From NCBI RefSeq assembly GCF_006716115.1, contig NZ_VFOO01000001.1, positions 2,666,001-2,730,000 on the forward strand: DNA of 64,000 bases, written 5' to 3'. The stretch comes from Subtercola boreus (GTDB lineage: Bacteria; Actinomycetota; Actinomycetes; Actinomycetales; Microbacteriaceae). Made by a program: the position numbers and the translations under genes. The notes below the pieces were generated by a model. That model was not told the origin of the DNA. It ran no database searches and saw nothing but the letters and a program-made list of their open reading frames with translations. Below, piece by piece: positions 7,781 to 15,273 of this stretch. Position 1 is the first letter of the stretch, and every line of letters starts with the position of its first letter.

Positions 7781-9076
7781 TTACTGGTCCCAGGCGGCAT
7801 CCATCGACGCGAGCACGCTGTCGATGGTGGTCTGGCCGGTCAGCAGACCCTGCACTCCGGTTCCGAGTGCATCGTAGACCGACGAGTTCGGCCAGCCCGT
7901 GTTCGGGAAGGCGACGTACGAGCCGCTCTTGACGATGTCGGACACCGGTGCGTAGTTCGTGCCGGAGAGGTCGAGGTCGGCCAGACCGGTCACCGGGAGC
8001 GAGCCCTGGGCATCGGCGAAGGTCTTGGACTGGGCGGGCTCTGCCATCCAGTCGAGGAACTTCTTCGCCGCATCCTTGTTCTTCGAGCTCGCGTTCAGCG
8101 ACAGCGAGTAGTTGGCGCTGGCCAGGCCGAAGGCCTTGTCGCTCGACGTCGCCGGCGGGAAGGCCTCGACCGTGTAGGTGTTGCCGGCGGCGGCCTTCGC
8201 CAGGTCAGCGGCGGATCCACTCGGCCCGAACATGGTGAGCGTCGTGCCGGTGGTGATGCCGTTCGTGATGGCGTCGAAGCCGGCACCCTCGGCACCGCTC
8301 TGGAAGCAGCCCGCATCCTTCATGTCGATGATGGCCTGGAGGGTGTCCTTCCAGCCCTGGGTTCCCGCGAAGGTGGTCTTCTTGTCGGTGCGATCCTGGT
8401 TCCAGGTCGGGTCTTCGGCGTAGACGCGGGTCGCCGCGATCGAGGAGGCCGTCGCACCCGTGTTGGGTCCGGCTGCGCCGGCGAGCACGAACATCGACTT
8501 CCCACCGCTTGCGGCGACGCTCTTGCAGTCGGCGAGAACGCCCGTGAAGTCGGTCGGGAAACTGGTGATGCCTGCTGCCGTGGCTGCGGTCTGGTTCAGG
8601 ATGTTGCCGACGAACGAGATGCTGAGGGCCTGGCCGTAGGTCTTGCCATCGATCTGGAACAGGCTCTCGTTGCCGCTCGGGATGAGGGCGGTCGCGCTGT
8701 CGTCGAGCGGCTCGAGGAAGCCCGCCTTCGCAAGGGTGATGATGCCCTGGCCTGCGCCGCTGCCGGGCTGGCTCTCGATGACATCGGATCCGTTGCCCGC
8801 CTGGAACTGCGTGCTCGTGGTCTGGCTGAAGGAGTCGTTGGGCACCGCGTTCAGGGTGATGGTGACGCCCGGGGTCGCGGCCATATAGGCCTTGGCAAGG
8901 GTCTCGAACGGGCTCTCGACGCCGGTGGAGACGGCGTAGGAGAGGGAGAACGACTGGGAGCCGTCGGAGCTGGAACCGGAGGTGCCGGAGCAGCCGGAGA
9001 GAACGAGGGCGCTGACGGCGAGGGGGGCGGCGAACAGGCCGATCCGTCTGGCGTGAGAGCGACGGTGCTGTGTCAT
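7781..9076 (-). CDS. Sugar ABC transporter substrate-binding lipoprotein (CUT1)
   Basis: This 431-residue extracytoplasmic solute-binding protein of the family-1 type has a signal peptide and lipobox LVLSGC placing the lipid-anchored Cys at residue 29. The mature part has the Ser/Gly-rich linker followed by FSLSYAVSTGVESPFETLAKAY, typical of CUT1 binding proteins. ATG 9076 is preceded by an AAAGG Shine-Dalgarno. It is the first gene of a run of same-strand genes extending to the window start, and its promoter region carries the island palindrome at 9150-9170. It probably recognises a glycoside; the ligand cannot be read from the sequence. Confidence 0.87.
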   Translation of the reverse strand: MTQHRRSHARRIGLFAAPLAVSALVLSGCSGTSGSSSDGSQSFSLSYAVSTGVESPFETLAKAYMAATPGVTITLNAVPNDSFSQTTSTQFQAGNGSDVIESQPGSGAGQGIITLAKAGFLEPLDDSATALIPSGNESLFQIDGKTYGQALSISFVGNILNQTAATAAGITSFPTDFTGVLADCKSVAASGGKSMFVLAGAAGPNTGATASSIAATRVYAEDPTWNQDRTDKKTTFAGTQGWKDTLQAIIDMKDAGCFQSGAEGAGFDAITNGITTGTTLTMFGPSGSAADLAKAAAGNTYTVEAFPPATSSDKAFGLASANYSLSLNASSKNKDAAKKFLDWMAEPAQSKTFADAQGSLPVTGLADLDLSGTNYAPVSDIVKSGSYVAFPNTGWPNSSVYDALGTGVQGLLTGQTTIDSVLASMDAAWDQ

Positions 9077-9149
9077 GAGGAGCCTTTCTGACTTCGTTGT
9101 CGGGTGCACGATCGCTGCGCAACCGGGCTATTGCCTCAGTATCACAGGG

Positions 9150-9170
9150 ATGTGTCGAAAATGCACATAA
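9150..9170. promoter_or_regulatory. Operator copy 2 of the C-glycoside island (ATGTGTC-N7-CACATAA)
   Basis: Arms ATGTGTC at 9150-9156 and CACATAA at 9164-9170 have the same 7-base spacing as the copies near 3130 and 13174. It lies 74-94 bases upstream of the binding-lipoprotein start and on the other side faces the LysR gene, so it could serve both directions. An extra half-site GACATAA is present at 9186-9192. Assignment to the LysR protein is inferred from proximity. Confidence 0.6.
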
Positions 9171-9296
9171 GTCTTCGCTATGCCCGACATAACCCGACGG
9201 CGGCCCGCGCTATCTGAAAGGCCGATGAGAACCGCGCCGCACATCACCGTCATTGATAGAGTTTCTGCACACCTGTCTGCGAAGGAACACAACGAC

Positions 9297-10238
9297 GTGC
9301 CTGACCCTTCTCCCCTCTCCCGCCTCGACCTGAACCTCCTGGTCTCCCTCGATGCGTTGCTGACGGAACGCAGCGTGACGCGCGCCGCGGAGCGCCTGCA
9401 CCTGAGCCAGCCGGCCCTCAGCGCTTCGCTCTCGCGCCTGCGGCTGCACTTCAACGACCCGATCCTGGCGCGGCGCGGAAATGCCTACGAGCTGACGCCG
9501 CTCGCCCTCCGGCTCATCGACCACACGTCGACCACCCTGGAGTCGGCGCGGCGGGTCTTCGAGAGCCAGGCCACCTGGGCACCGACGGAATCCGTGCGGG
9601 AGTTCTCGATCTACGGCTCGGACTACGGCTTCGTCACCATCGGCAAGGTGGTCTCCGAGCTCGCCGCCGACCGGGCACCGGGCGTGCGGTTCCGCTTCAT
9701 GCTGCACAACCCCACGATCGTCGAAGACGCGGCCAACCGGCTGCGCGCCGTCGACGGGATGGTCATCCCGCACGGCCATGTGACCGACCTGCCGTTCGCC
9801 GATCTCTGGCACGACAACTGGACCGCGATCGTCGCCGAGTCGAATGACCAGATCGGCGACGAACTGACGATGGCAGAGATGGACTCGATGCCGTGGGTGA
9901 TGACCTTCCAGTCCCGCTCCGCCTACACCTCCGCCGCGCGCCAGGTGCAGCAGCTGGGGGTCGAGCCCACCATCGCGGTGGTGGTCGAGAGTTTCCTCTC
10001 GATGCCTCACTTCATCGCCGGCACGAACAGGGTCGGCCTCATCCAGTCCGCGCTCGCCCCGCTGGTTCTGAAATCGGGCGGCGTCCGCGCCGTCGCGCTG
10101 CCGTTCGAAGCGACACCCCTCGTGAACGCCCTGTGGTGGCATCCGGCCCACAGCACCGACCCCGAGCATGCCTGGATGCGCGCCCTATTCGTCGAGGCAG
10201 GTCGCATCGTCGAGCAGGGCGCGCACCACGCGGAGTAG
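9297..10238 (+). CDS. LysR-family transcriptional regulator of the C-glycoside island
   Basis: This is a 313-residue LysR-type regulator. The N-terminal winged helix-turn-helix is LNLLVSLDALLTERSVTRAAERLHLSQPALSASLSRLR-like (about residues 10-60), followed by a periplasmic-binding-like effector domain of the NahR/NodD type (RREFSIYGSDYGF-like strand at about 100). I chose GTG 9297 because GAAGGA lies 9 bases before it; in-frame ATGs at 9180 and 9225 would add a poorly conserved extension. It is transcribed away from the transporter/deglycosidase operon, and a palindrome shared with two other promoters lies in between. The likely inducer is a glycoside or aglycone (inference). Confidence 0.82.
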   Translation: MPDPSPLSRLDLNLLVSLDALLTERSVTRAAERLHLSQPALSASLSRLRLHFNDPILARRGNAYELTPLALRLIDHTSTTLESARRVFESQATWAPTESVREFSIYGSDYGFVTIGKVVSELAADRAPGVRFRFMLHNPTIVEDAANRLRAVDGMVIPHGHVTDLPFADLWHDNWTAIVAESNDQIGDELTMAEMDSMPWVMTFQSRSAYTSAARQVQQLGVEPTIAVVVESFLSMPHFIAGTNRVGLIQSALAPLVLKSGGVRAVALPFEATPLVNALWWHPAHSTDPEHAWMRALFVEAGRIVEQGAHHAE

Positions 10239-10247
10239 GCCCGCCGC

Positions 10248-10267
10248 GCGGTGTCACGGGTCACCGC
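10248..10267. terminator. Possible bidirectional stem-loop between convergent genes
   Basis: GCGGTG (10248-10253) and CACCGC (10262-10267) form a perfect 6-base stem with an 8-base loop in the 41-base gap between the converging LysR and fused deglycosidase genes. There is no T-run, so this is a weak, intrinsic-like candidate. Confidence 0.3.
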
Positions 10268-10279
10268 AGGGCGACCGGC

Positions 10280-11755
10280 TCAGGCCGGCTGCAGCGACCG
10301 CATCGTGCGCCGGATGAGGTCGTGCTGGCGGCGCACCAGCAGCAGGGGGTCGACCTCGCCGATCTCGGCGAAGGCGTGGCCCTCCCACTCGCTCGACCAG
10401 TAGCCGCGGTAGCCACCCTCGACGAACACTCGAACGAGTTCCGGGTAGTCGATCGCGGGCTCGTTGCCGTTCTCGTCGATGTCGTAGAACTTGGCGTGCA
10501 CGTGCATGATCTGCGGCATGATGTCCGACCATTCGGTCGGGGCGACATGGCCGTGCATGTTGAACGCCAGGTGCGCGAACGATCCGAGGCGCCCCGGGTC
10601 GAAGTCGCGGCTCTTCAGGTAGCCGATGAACTCCTGCTGGCGCTCCCGCATCGAAGCGTCGGTGGCCCAGATGGCCTGCAGCCGGTCACGCCCCTCCGCG
10701 TCGACGCCCGCACGTTCGACGGCCCGCAGGAGGGTGGGTGACATGCTGTGCATCGTCGACGAGAAGTCGGCCACGAACCCGAGCAGGGGCGAGTCGAGTT
10801 CGGCATAGACATCCCGTACCTTCAGGATCTCGGGCGCGTTCGGCCCCATCGGCGCGTGGATCTCGTAGGCCAGCTTCAGCTCGAGCTCCTCGGCGATGGG
10901 CAGCAGTCGGCGGAGGAGGTCGGGCTTCGCGCTCTGGATGCGCACCAGCGGGAAGCCGAGCCGCTTCGCTCCGCGGAAGAGCGTCTCGCTGAACTCGAAC
11001 TCCTCGTCGGGCGTCATGTCGCGGTCGCGGCGGCGGCCCATGTCGAGGTTCGCGCCGAAGGAGCTCTCGTCGAACCCGTGCTTGTCGAAGGCCGTGCGCC
11101 AGGTGCGCACGAAGTCGTCTGAGACGGCCGGGTACGTCGGCAGCACCTGCGAGGCGACGATCTCGATGCCCGGGCCGATGCCGAGTTCGGCGACCCGGTC
11201 GAGCAGTCCCTCGAAGTCGAACCAGCCGGCACGGAACTCGGCGCTGGCCGAGTACAGCGTGAGACCGAGCTTGAACGGGTCGTCCTCGGTCGCGGGCGGC
11301 GGCGGAGTCACATCGGAGACGAGGGCGGGGTGGGGTGCATCCGTCTCCCGCACCTCGAGCTCGAGGCTCTGCCGCACGACGTTCGGCACGTACATGCCGG
11401 GCCCGCCGGCGTCGCCCGGGGCGATCTGCATGTACGGCAGCCGCAGTTCGCCGAAGACGGTGATCTCGTGGCTCTCGCCGAGGGCGAGGGGATGATCGTC
11501 CCGCACGACCAGCAGGGGATGCTGTTGCAGGTACCAGAGCACCTCGCTCTGTGCGGGGAGGTCGGCGACGGCGAAGCGAGTGCCGTCGAGCTCCAGGCTG
11601 AGGTCGGCCTCGGGGATGTCGCGGCCGTCGATGCTCACGCGGAGGGTCGAGACGGACGACAGCCAGAGGCTCCGGTACCAGGGGATCGTGAGGGAGAGCG
11701 CGAACCCCTCGGGGTGGGTGCGCAGGCTGGCGTCGTCGATGAGGCCGTTGGGCAT
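10280..11755 (-). CDS. Single-chain (beta-alpha fused) C-glycoside deglycosidase-like protein, copy 1
   Basis: This 491-residue protein joins two domains that are separate genes at 67-1561. Residues 1-135 are a DUF6379 beta domain (LTIPWYRSLWLSSV, LRLPYMQIAP). Residues 138-159 are a Pro/Thr/Glu-rich linker (VTPPPPATEDDP). Residues 160-491 are the metal-dependent TIM barrel with Glu298/His300 (YEIHAP), Asp330 (FVADFSS), His420 (HVHAKFYD) and Glu456 (SSEWEG). Both halves are paralogous to beta1 and alpha1, so all expected active-site residues are retained. ATG 11755 has an AGGAG Shine-Dalgarno at 6-base spacing. It lies 55 bases behind the second fused gene, probably in one operon. Characterised C-deglycosidases that I know of are two-subunit; a one-chain form is unusual. 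Confidence 0.8.
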   Translation of the reverse strand: MPNGLIDDASLRTHPEGFALSLTIPWYRSLWLSSVSTLRVSIDGRDIPEADLSLELDGTRFAVADLPAQSEVLWYLQQHPLLVVRDDHPLALGESHEITVFGELRLPYMQIAPGDAGGPGMYVPNVVRQSLELEVRETDAPHPALVSDVTPPPPATEDDPFKLGLTLYSASAEFRAGWFDFEGLLDRVAELGIGPGIEIVASQVLPTYPAVSDDFVRTWRTAFDKHGFDESSFGANLDMGRRRDRDMTPDEEFEFSETLFRGAKRLGFPLVRIQSAKPDLLRRLLPIAEELELKLAYEIHAPMGPNAPEILKVRDVYAELDSPLLGFVADFSSTMHSMSPTLLRAVERAGVDAEGRDRLQAIWATDASMRERQQEFIGYLKSRDFDPGRLGSFAHLAFNMHGHVAPTEWSDIMPQIMHVHAKFYDIDENGNEPAIDYPELVRVFVEGGYRGYWSSEWEGHAFAEIGEVDPLLLVRRQHDLIRRTMRSLQPA

Positions 11756-11810
11756 GGTCGTTCTCCTGGTTCGGTCGGGGTGGGCGAGTGTCGGGTCGTC
11801 GGCGGGGGGG

Positions 11811-13115
11811 CTAGTCGAGCGTGTCGGTGATGCTGCGGATCAGCGAGTGCTGGCGGCGCACCTGCTCGATCGAACGCCAGGGCTCGCGAACGCCCTCGTA
11901 CTCGCTCGAGAGGTAACCGGTGTAGCCGGAATCCTTCAGCGACTGCAGAACGGGGCGCCACGGAATCTGCTGGTCTTCGAGGTTCTCGTCGATGTCGTGG
12001 AACTTCGCTTGCACGAAGACGACGTACTCCGCGACATCCGCGAAGTCCGCCGGGTCCACGCCGATGCCGTCGAGGAACGCCGGGCGGGTCTCGCGCGTCT
12101 CGCCGGGGCCGAGCGGGATGGGCCGGTCCTGGAAGATGCCGGTGTCGATCAGCAGCCCGAAGTGTTTCGTCCCGGTGCGCTGGATGAGACCGATGTAGTC
12201 GTCGACGACCGGGTGCCGGATCGGGGTCGGGGAGTGGATCTCGGGGCAGATGATCACGTCGAGATCGTGCGCGAGGTCGAGGGAGCGTTCGACCGACTCG
12301 GTCCAGATCGGGTCGGGAACGAGGTCGCCCGACACGACACCGATCTTGGGTCGCACGAAGCGGAAGCCGAGCCCCTTCGCGAGGCGGAGGTCGCGCTGCA
12401 GGGTCGCCGCACCCTCTTCGGCGGTCATCGCGCGGGCGTGCGGCCCGCTTGAGTGCAGCCGGGTGTCGATCCACGAGCCGTAGTTCGTCGGTTCGAGGCG
12501 GTACTTCTCGAGCAGGCGGAACCACTCGTCGCGCCAGGCGGTGCTCGGCTCGGGGTAGTTCGCGACATGCCCCTCACCGAGGATCTCGACGCCTGTCGCA
12601 CCGACGTCGGCTACCGCGGCGAGCGCCGTCTCGAGGTCGAGCACGGTGCCGTAGTCGCCCATGAAACTGTAGAGCGAGACACCGTACTGGAACGGAGCGC
12701 CACCGCCATCCGGTGCCAGCGTGACGTGCTTCGTGACCCGGTAGACCGAGGGCTGGTGCTCCTCGGGCACGTACGACATGCGGAGGCGCAGTTCGATCGA
12801 CACCTCGTGCACGCCCTGCGGCAGTCCGCCCTCGAACGGCACGGTGACGACGGCGGCATCCTCGAGCTGCCAGCGGAGTCCGTCACTCTGCCAGAGCTCT
12901 TCGAGCGTGTGGGTGCGGCCGCCCAGTGTCCAGAGCGGCACGTCGGCGGGAACGTCGACGAGGCCCGGGATCCTGATCGCAACCCCGTCGACGAGCGACG
13001 CCGCCATGCCCCGGTAGGAGGGCATCCGGAGTCTCAGCTGGAAGCCGGTGATGCGATCGCCGTCGCGAACGTTCCGAAATCCGACGGACTGGATCAGGTC
13101 TCTCTCGAGAAGCAT
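11811..13115 (-). CDS. Single-chain (beta-alpha fused) C-glycoside deglycosidase-like protein, copy 2, divergent
   Basis: This 434-residue fusion has a beta-like domain at residues 1-135 (LRLRMPSYRGMAASLVDG, ELRLRMSYVPEEHQ) and a TIM barrel at 142-434. Unlike copy 1 there is almost no linker, only a short Gly-rich turn near 136-140. Metal-site candidates are Glu292 (CPEIHSP), Asp324 (LLIDTG), Gln369 (VFVQAKFHD) and Glu405 (SSEYEG). The His ligand seen in the other three alpha domains is Gln here, as in the hydroxypyruvate-isomerase-like neighbour. It may therefore be a divergent deglycosidase, or an enzyme acting on the released sugar. The start ATG 13115 has only a weak Shine-Dalgarno (AGAGAG). 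The promoter region carries the island palindrome, shared with the divergent SDR gene. Confidence 0.72.
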   Translation of the reverse strand: MLLERDLIQSVGFRNVRDGDRITGFQLRLRMPSYRGMAASLVDGVAIRIPGLVDVPADVPLWTLGGRTHTLEELWQSDGLRWQLEDAAVVTVPFEGGLPQGVHEVSIELRLRMSYVPEEHQPSVYRVTKHVTLAPDGGGAPFQYGVSLYSFMGDYGTVLDLETALAAVADVGATGVEILGEGHVANYPEPSTAWRDEWFRLLEKYRLEPTNYGSWIDTRLHSSGPHARAMTAEEGAATLQRDLRLAKGLGFRFVRPKIGVVSGDLVPDPIWTESVERSLDLAHDLDVIICPEIHSPTPIRHPVVDDYIGLIQRTGTKHFGLLIDTGIFQDRPIPLGPGETRETRPAFLDGIGVDPADFADVAEYVVFVQAKFHDIDENLEDQQIPWRPVLQSLKDSGYTGYLSSEYEGVREPWRSIEQVRRQHSLIRSITDTLD

Positions 13116-13163
13116 CCTTGCTCACTCTCTGCTCGGGGTGGGACACTGATGACCGTAGCACTC

Positions 13164-13184
13164 TTATGTCCGTAATGTACATAA
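13164..13184. promoter_or_regulatory. Operator copy 3 of the C-glycoside island (TTATGTC-N7-TACATAA)
   Basis: TTATGTC at 13164-13170 and TACATAA at 13178-13184 form the clearest copy of the palindrome (6 of 7 complementary positions plus flanking C and G). It lies 49-69 bases before the fused gene at 11811-13115 and 38-58 bases before the divergent SDR gene. Its half-sites and 7-base spacer match the copies near 3130 and 9160. Confidence 0.65.
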
Positions 13185-13221
13185 GTGCGTGCGCATCGAT
13201 CTGAAGAGACAAAGGACACTG

Positions 13222-14010
13222 ATGACCTCTCGCCCGTTCGCCGACCTCACCGGCAGAGTCGCCGTGATCACCGGTACCGCCAGCGGCCAGGGTCGCGCAG
13301 CTGCCCTGGCCTTCGCGCGGGCGGGAGCGACGATCGTCGGATGCGATCTCGACGCCGCGGGCGACGCCTCGACCCGGGACCTCGTGGCGGCACTCGGCGG
13401 CTCGATGTCGAGCACGGCACCCCTCGACCTCGCCGACGAAGAAGCGGTCGAAGAATGGATCGGGTCGATCGACCGGGACCACGGCCGCATCGACATCTTC
13501 TACGCGAACGCAGCCGCAACGAGGTTCTCCCCCTTCGAATCGACCAGCCGCGACGAGTGGCACTTCGTGCTGCGGAACGAACTCGACGTGGTCTTCCTGC
13601 CCCTGAAACACGCCTGGCGGCTGCTCCGCAGGAGCGGATCGGGGCGGGTGGTGCTCGTGGGGTCGACCGCCGGCATCTCGGGGTCGACCACCAACAGCCG
13701 CGTGGCCCACACCGTCACGAAAGGCGGGATCGTCGCGCTCACGAAGCAGCTCGCCGCAGAGGGGGCGCCCGACGGCATCCGCGTCAACTGCGTGAGCCCC
13801 GGGATGATCGCCACCCCCGCGACCGCGAACGACCTCCTGGCTCCCGATCATCCGATGGCCTCGATCGCCCGGGCCATCCCCCTGAAGCGCGTCGGAACGG
13901 CCGAGGAGGTGGTGGCCTGCGCCCTCTTCCTCTGTTCGGACGAGGCCGCCTACGTGACGGGCGCGAACCTCGTCGTCGACGGCGGATGGTCGGCGGTGCT
14001 CCCCGGCTGA
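13222..14010 (+). CDS. SDR-family oxidoreductase with His in place of catalytic Tyr
   Basis: This is a 262-residue classical SDR. The cofactor turn is TGTASGQG (residues 18-25), the ANAAA segment replaces the usual NNAG (about 95-99), Ser148 is in GSTAG, and the fold closes with VTGANLVVDGGW. The position of the catalytic Tyr is occupied by His163 in VAHTVTKGG, with Lys167 kept. The start is the ATG at 13222 behind AAGGA (5-base spacing). It is divergent from the fused gene at 11811-13115 and shares its palindrome, so it is likely part of the glycoside regulon, perhaps reducing or oxidising the sugar or aglycone. The Tyr-to-His change could alter or remove activity. Confidence 0.8.
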   Translation: MTSRPFADLTGRVAVITGTASGQGRAAALAFARAGATIVGCDLDAAGDASTRDLVAALGGSMSSTAPLDLADEEAVEEWIGSIDRDHGRIDIFYANAAATRFSPFESTSRDEWHFVLRNELDVVFLPLKHAWRLLRRSGSGRVVLVGSTAGISGSTTNSRVAHTVTKGGIVALTKQLAAEGAPDGIRVNCVSPGMIATPATANDLLAPDHPMASIARAIPLKRVGTAEEVVACALFLCSDEAAYVTGANLVVDGGWSAVLPG

Positions 14011-14038
14011 CCCTGATCGCCCGTTCCGCGGATCGGCG

Positions 14039-14458
14039 TCAGCGTGCTGCGGGCGGCGGTTCGGTCTCGGCGAAGACGCCGCTCGCGATGCGGAAGGCCG
14101 TGTTGGCCGCGGGCACGCCCGAATAGATGGCGGACTGCAGGATGACCTCACCGATCTCCTCGACCGTCAGGCCGTTGCGGAGGGCCGCCCGCAGGTGCAT
14201 CGCGAGTTCCTCCTGGTGGCCGTGGGCGATGAGCGAGCTGAGCACGGCGATCGACCGCGAGCGACGGTCGAGGCCGGGCCGCGACCAGACGTCGCCCCAG
14301 GCGACACGGGTGATGAAGTCCTGCCAGTCGGCGGTCAGCGGGGTGGTCGCCGCGGTGGCGCGGTCGACGTGAGCGTCGGAGAGCACCGCGCGGCGCACGG
14401 CCATGCCCTGCTCGAAGCGTTCGGCGTCGGTGAGTCCGTCGCCCTGGGGACGCGTCAT
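14039..14458 (-). CDS. pcaC: 4-carboxymuconolactone decarboxylase
   Basis: This 139-residue protein has the length and motifs of PcaC: LDRRSRSIAVLSSLIAHGHQEELAMHLRAALRNG near the middle and EVILQSAIYSGVPAANTAF toward the end. It decarboxylates 4-carboxymuconolactone to beta-ketoadipate enol-lactone. It is last in the pcaHGBDC run; its ATG at 14458 overlaps the pcaD stop as ATGA, indicating coupling. Here pcaC and pcaD are separate genes, not the pcaL fusion common in some actinobacteria. Confidence 0.92.
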   Translation of the reverse strand: MTRPQGDGLTDAERFEQGMAVRRAVLSDAHVDRATAATTPLTADWQDFITRVAWGDVWSRPGLDRRSRSIAVLSSLIAHGHQEELAMHLRAALRNGLTVEEIGEVILQSAIYSGVPAANTAFRIASGVFAETEPPPAAR

Positions 14459-15273
14459 GAGGATGCTCCTTCGGAGTGCGGTCGCGCGGCGTGTCGGTCG
14501 AAGAGCCCGATGAGCGCCGCAGCGGTGGTGCCGGGCTGTTCGGCGGGCGGCAGGTGGGCTGCTCCTTCGATCACAGCGCTCTGCCCGTGTGCAACGCCCT
14601 CGGCGATCTCGACCGCCTTCGGCTCGGGCGCGACCGCATCGTGTCGGCCCCACAGCGCGAGAACCGGAGCCGTCACGGCGCCGAGCTCTGCCCGCACGTC
14701 GTAGGCGGCGAGCGCTTCGCAGCAGAGGGCGTACGATTCGTCGTCGGCGTCCTGCAGAGCATGCAGGAGCCGGCCGGTGAGGTCAGGGTGCGCGGCCATC
14801 GACCCCTCGGCGAACCAGCGCTCGGCCGAGGCGATGAGGATGCTCGACGTGCTCTCGGCGCGCACCTTCGCGGCCCTCTCCCGCCACGCCAGCGGCTCGC
14901 CGAGCTGCGCTCCCGAGGCGATGATGGCGGCGGCACGCACCCTGCTGCCGTGCCGCAGCAGCAGTTCGAGGCCGGTTGCGCCGCCGAGCGAGACGCCGGC
15001 GTAGAGGAAGGGTTCGCCGTCGACGGTCCCCTCGATGGCATCGACGGCTGCCGCGACCGCGTCGGCGAGCTCGGCCACGGTGAACGGATCGGTCGCGGCC
15101 GGTGCCGCCCCGTGCCCGGGCAGGTCCCAGGCGAGCAGCCGGTAGCGCTCCCGCAGAAGAGGCGCGCACGTCTCCCAGAGGATGGTCGAGGTGCCGAGCG
15201 ACGGCCCGAGCACGAGCAAAGGCAGGTCGCGGCCGCCGCCCCACTCGCGGAGGGCCAGGGTGGGTGTCGTCAT
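14455..15273 (-). CDS. pcaD: 3-oxoadipate enol-lactonase
   Basis: This is a 272-residue alpha/beta hydrolase. The nucleophile elbow GVSLGG is near residue 92, the oxyanion region is LLVLGPSLGTSTILWE near the N-terminus, and the acid and His are in LWGRHDAVAP and GAAHLPPAEQP. The position between pcaB and pcaC supports enol-lactone hydrolysis to beta-ketoadipate. Start ATG 15273 overlaps the pcaB stop by four bases; the open frame beyond it is a shadow of pcaB. Confidence 0.9.
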   Translation of the reverse strand: MTTPTLALREWGGGRDLPLLVLGPSLGTSTILWETCAPLLRERYRLLAWDLPGHGAAPAATDPFTVAELADAVAAAVDAIEGTVDGEPFLYAGVSLGGATGLELLLRHGSRVRAAAIIASGAQLGEPLAWRERAAKVRAESTSSILIASAERWFAEGSMAAHPDLTGRLLHALQDADDESYALCCEALAAYDVRAELGAVTAPVLALWGRHDAVAPEPKAVEIAEGVAHGQSAVIEGAAHLPPAEQPGTTAAALIGLFDRHAARPHSEGASS

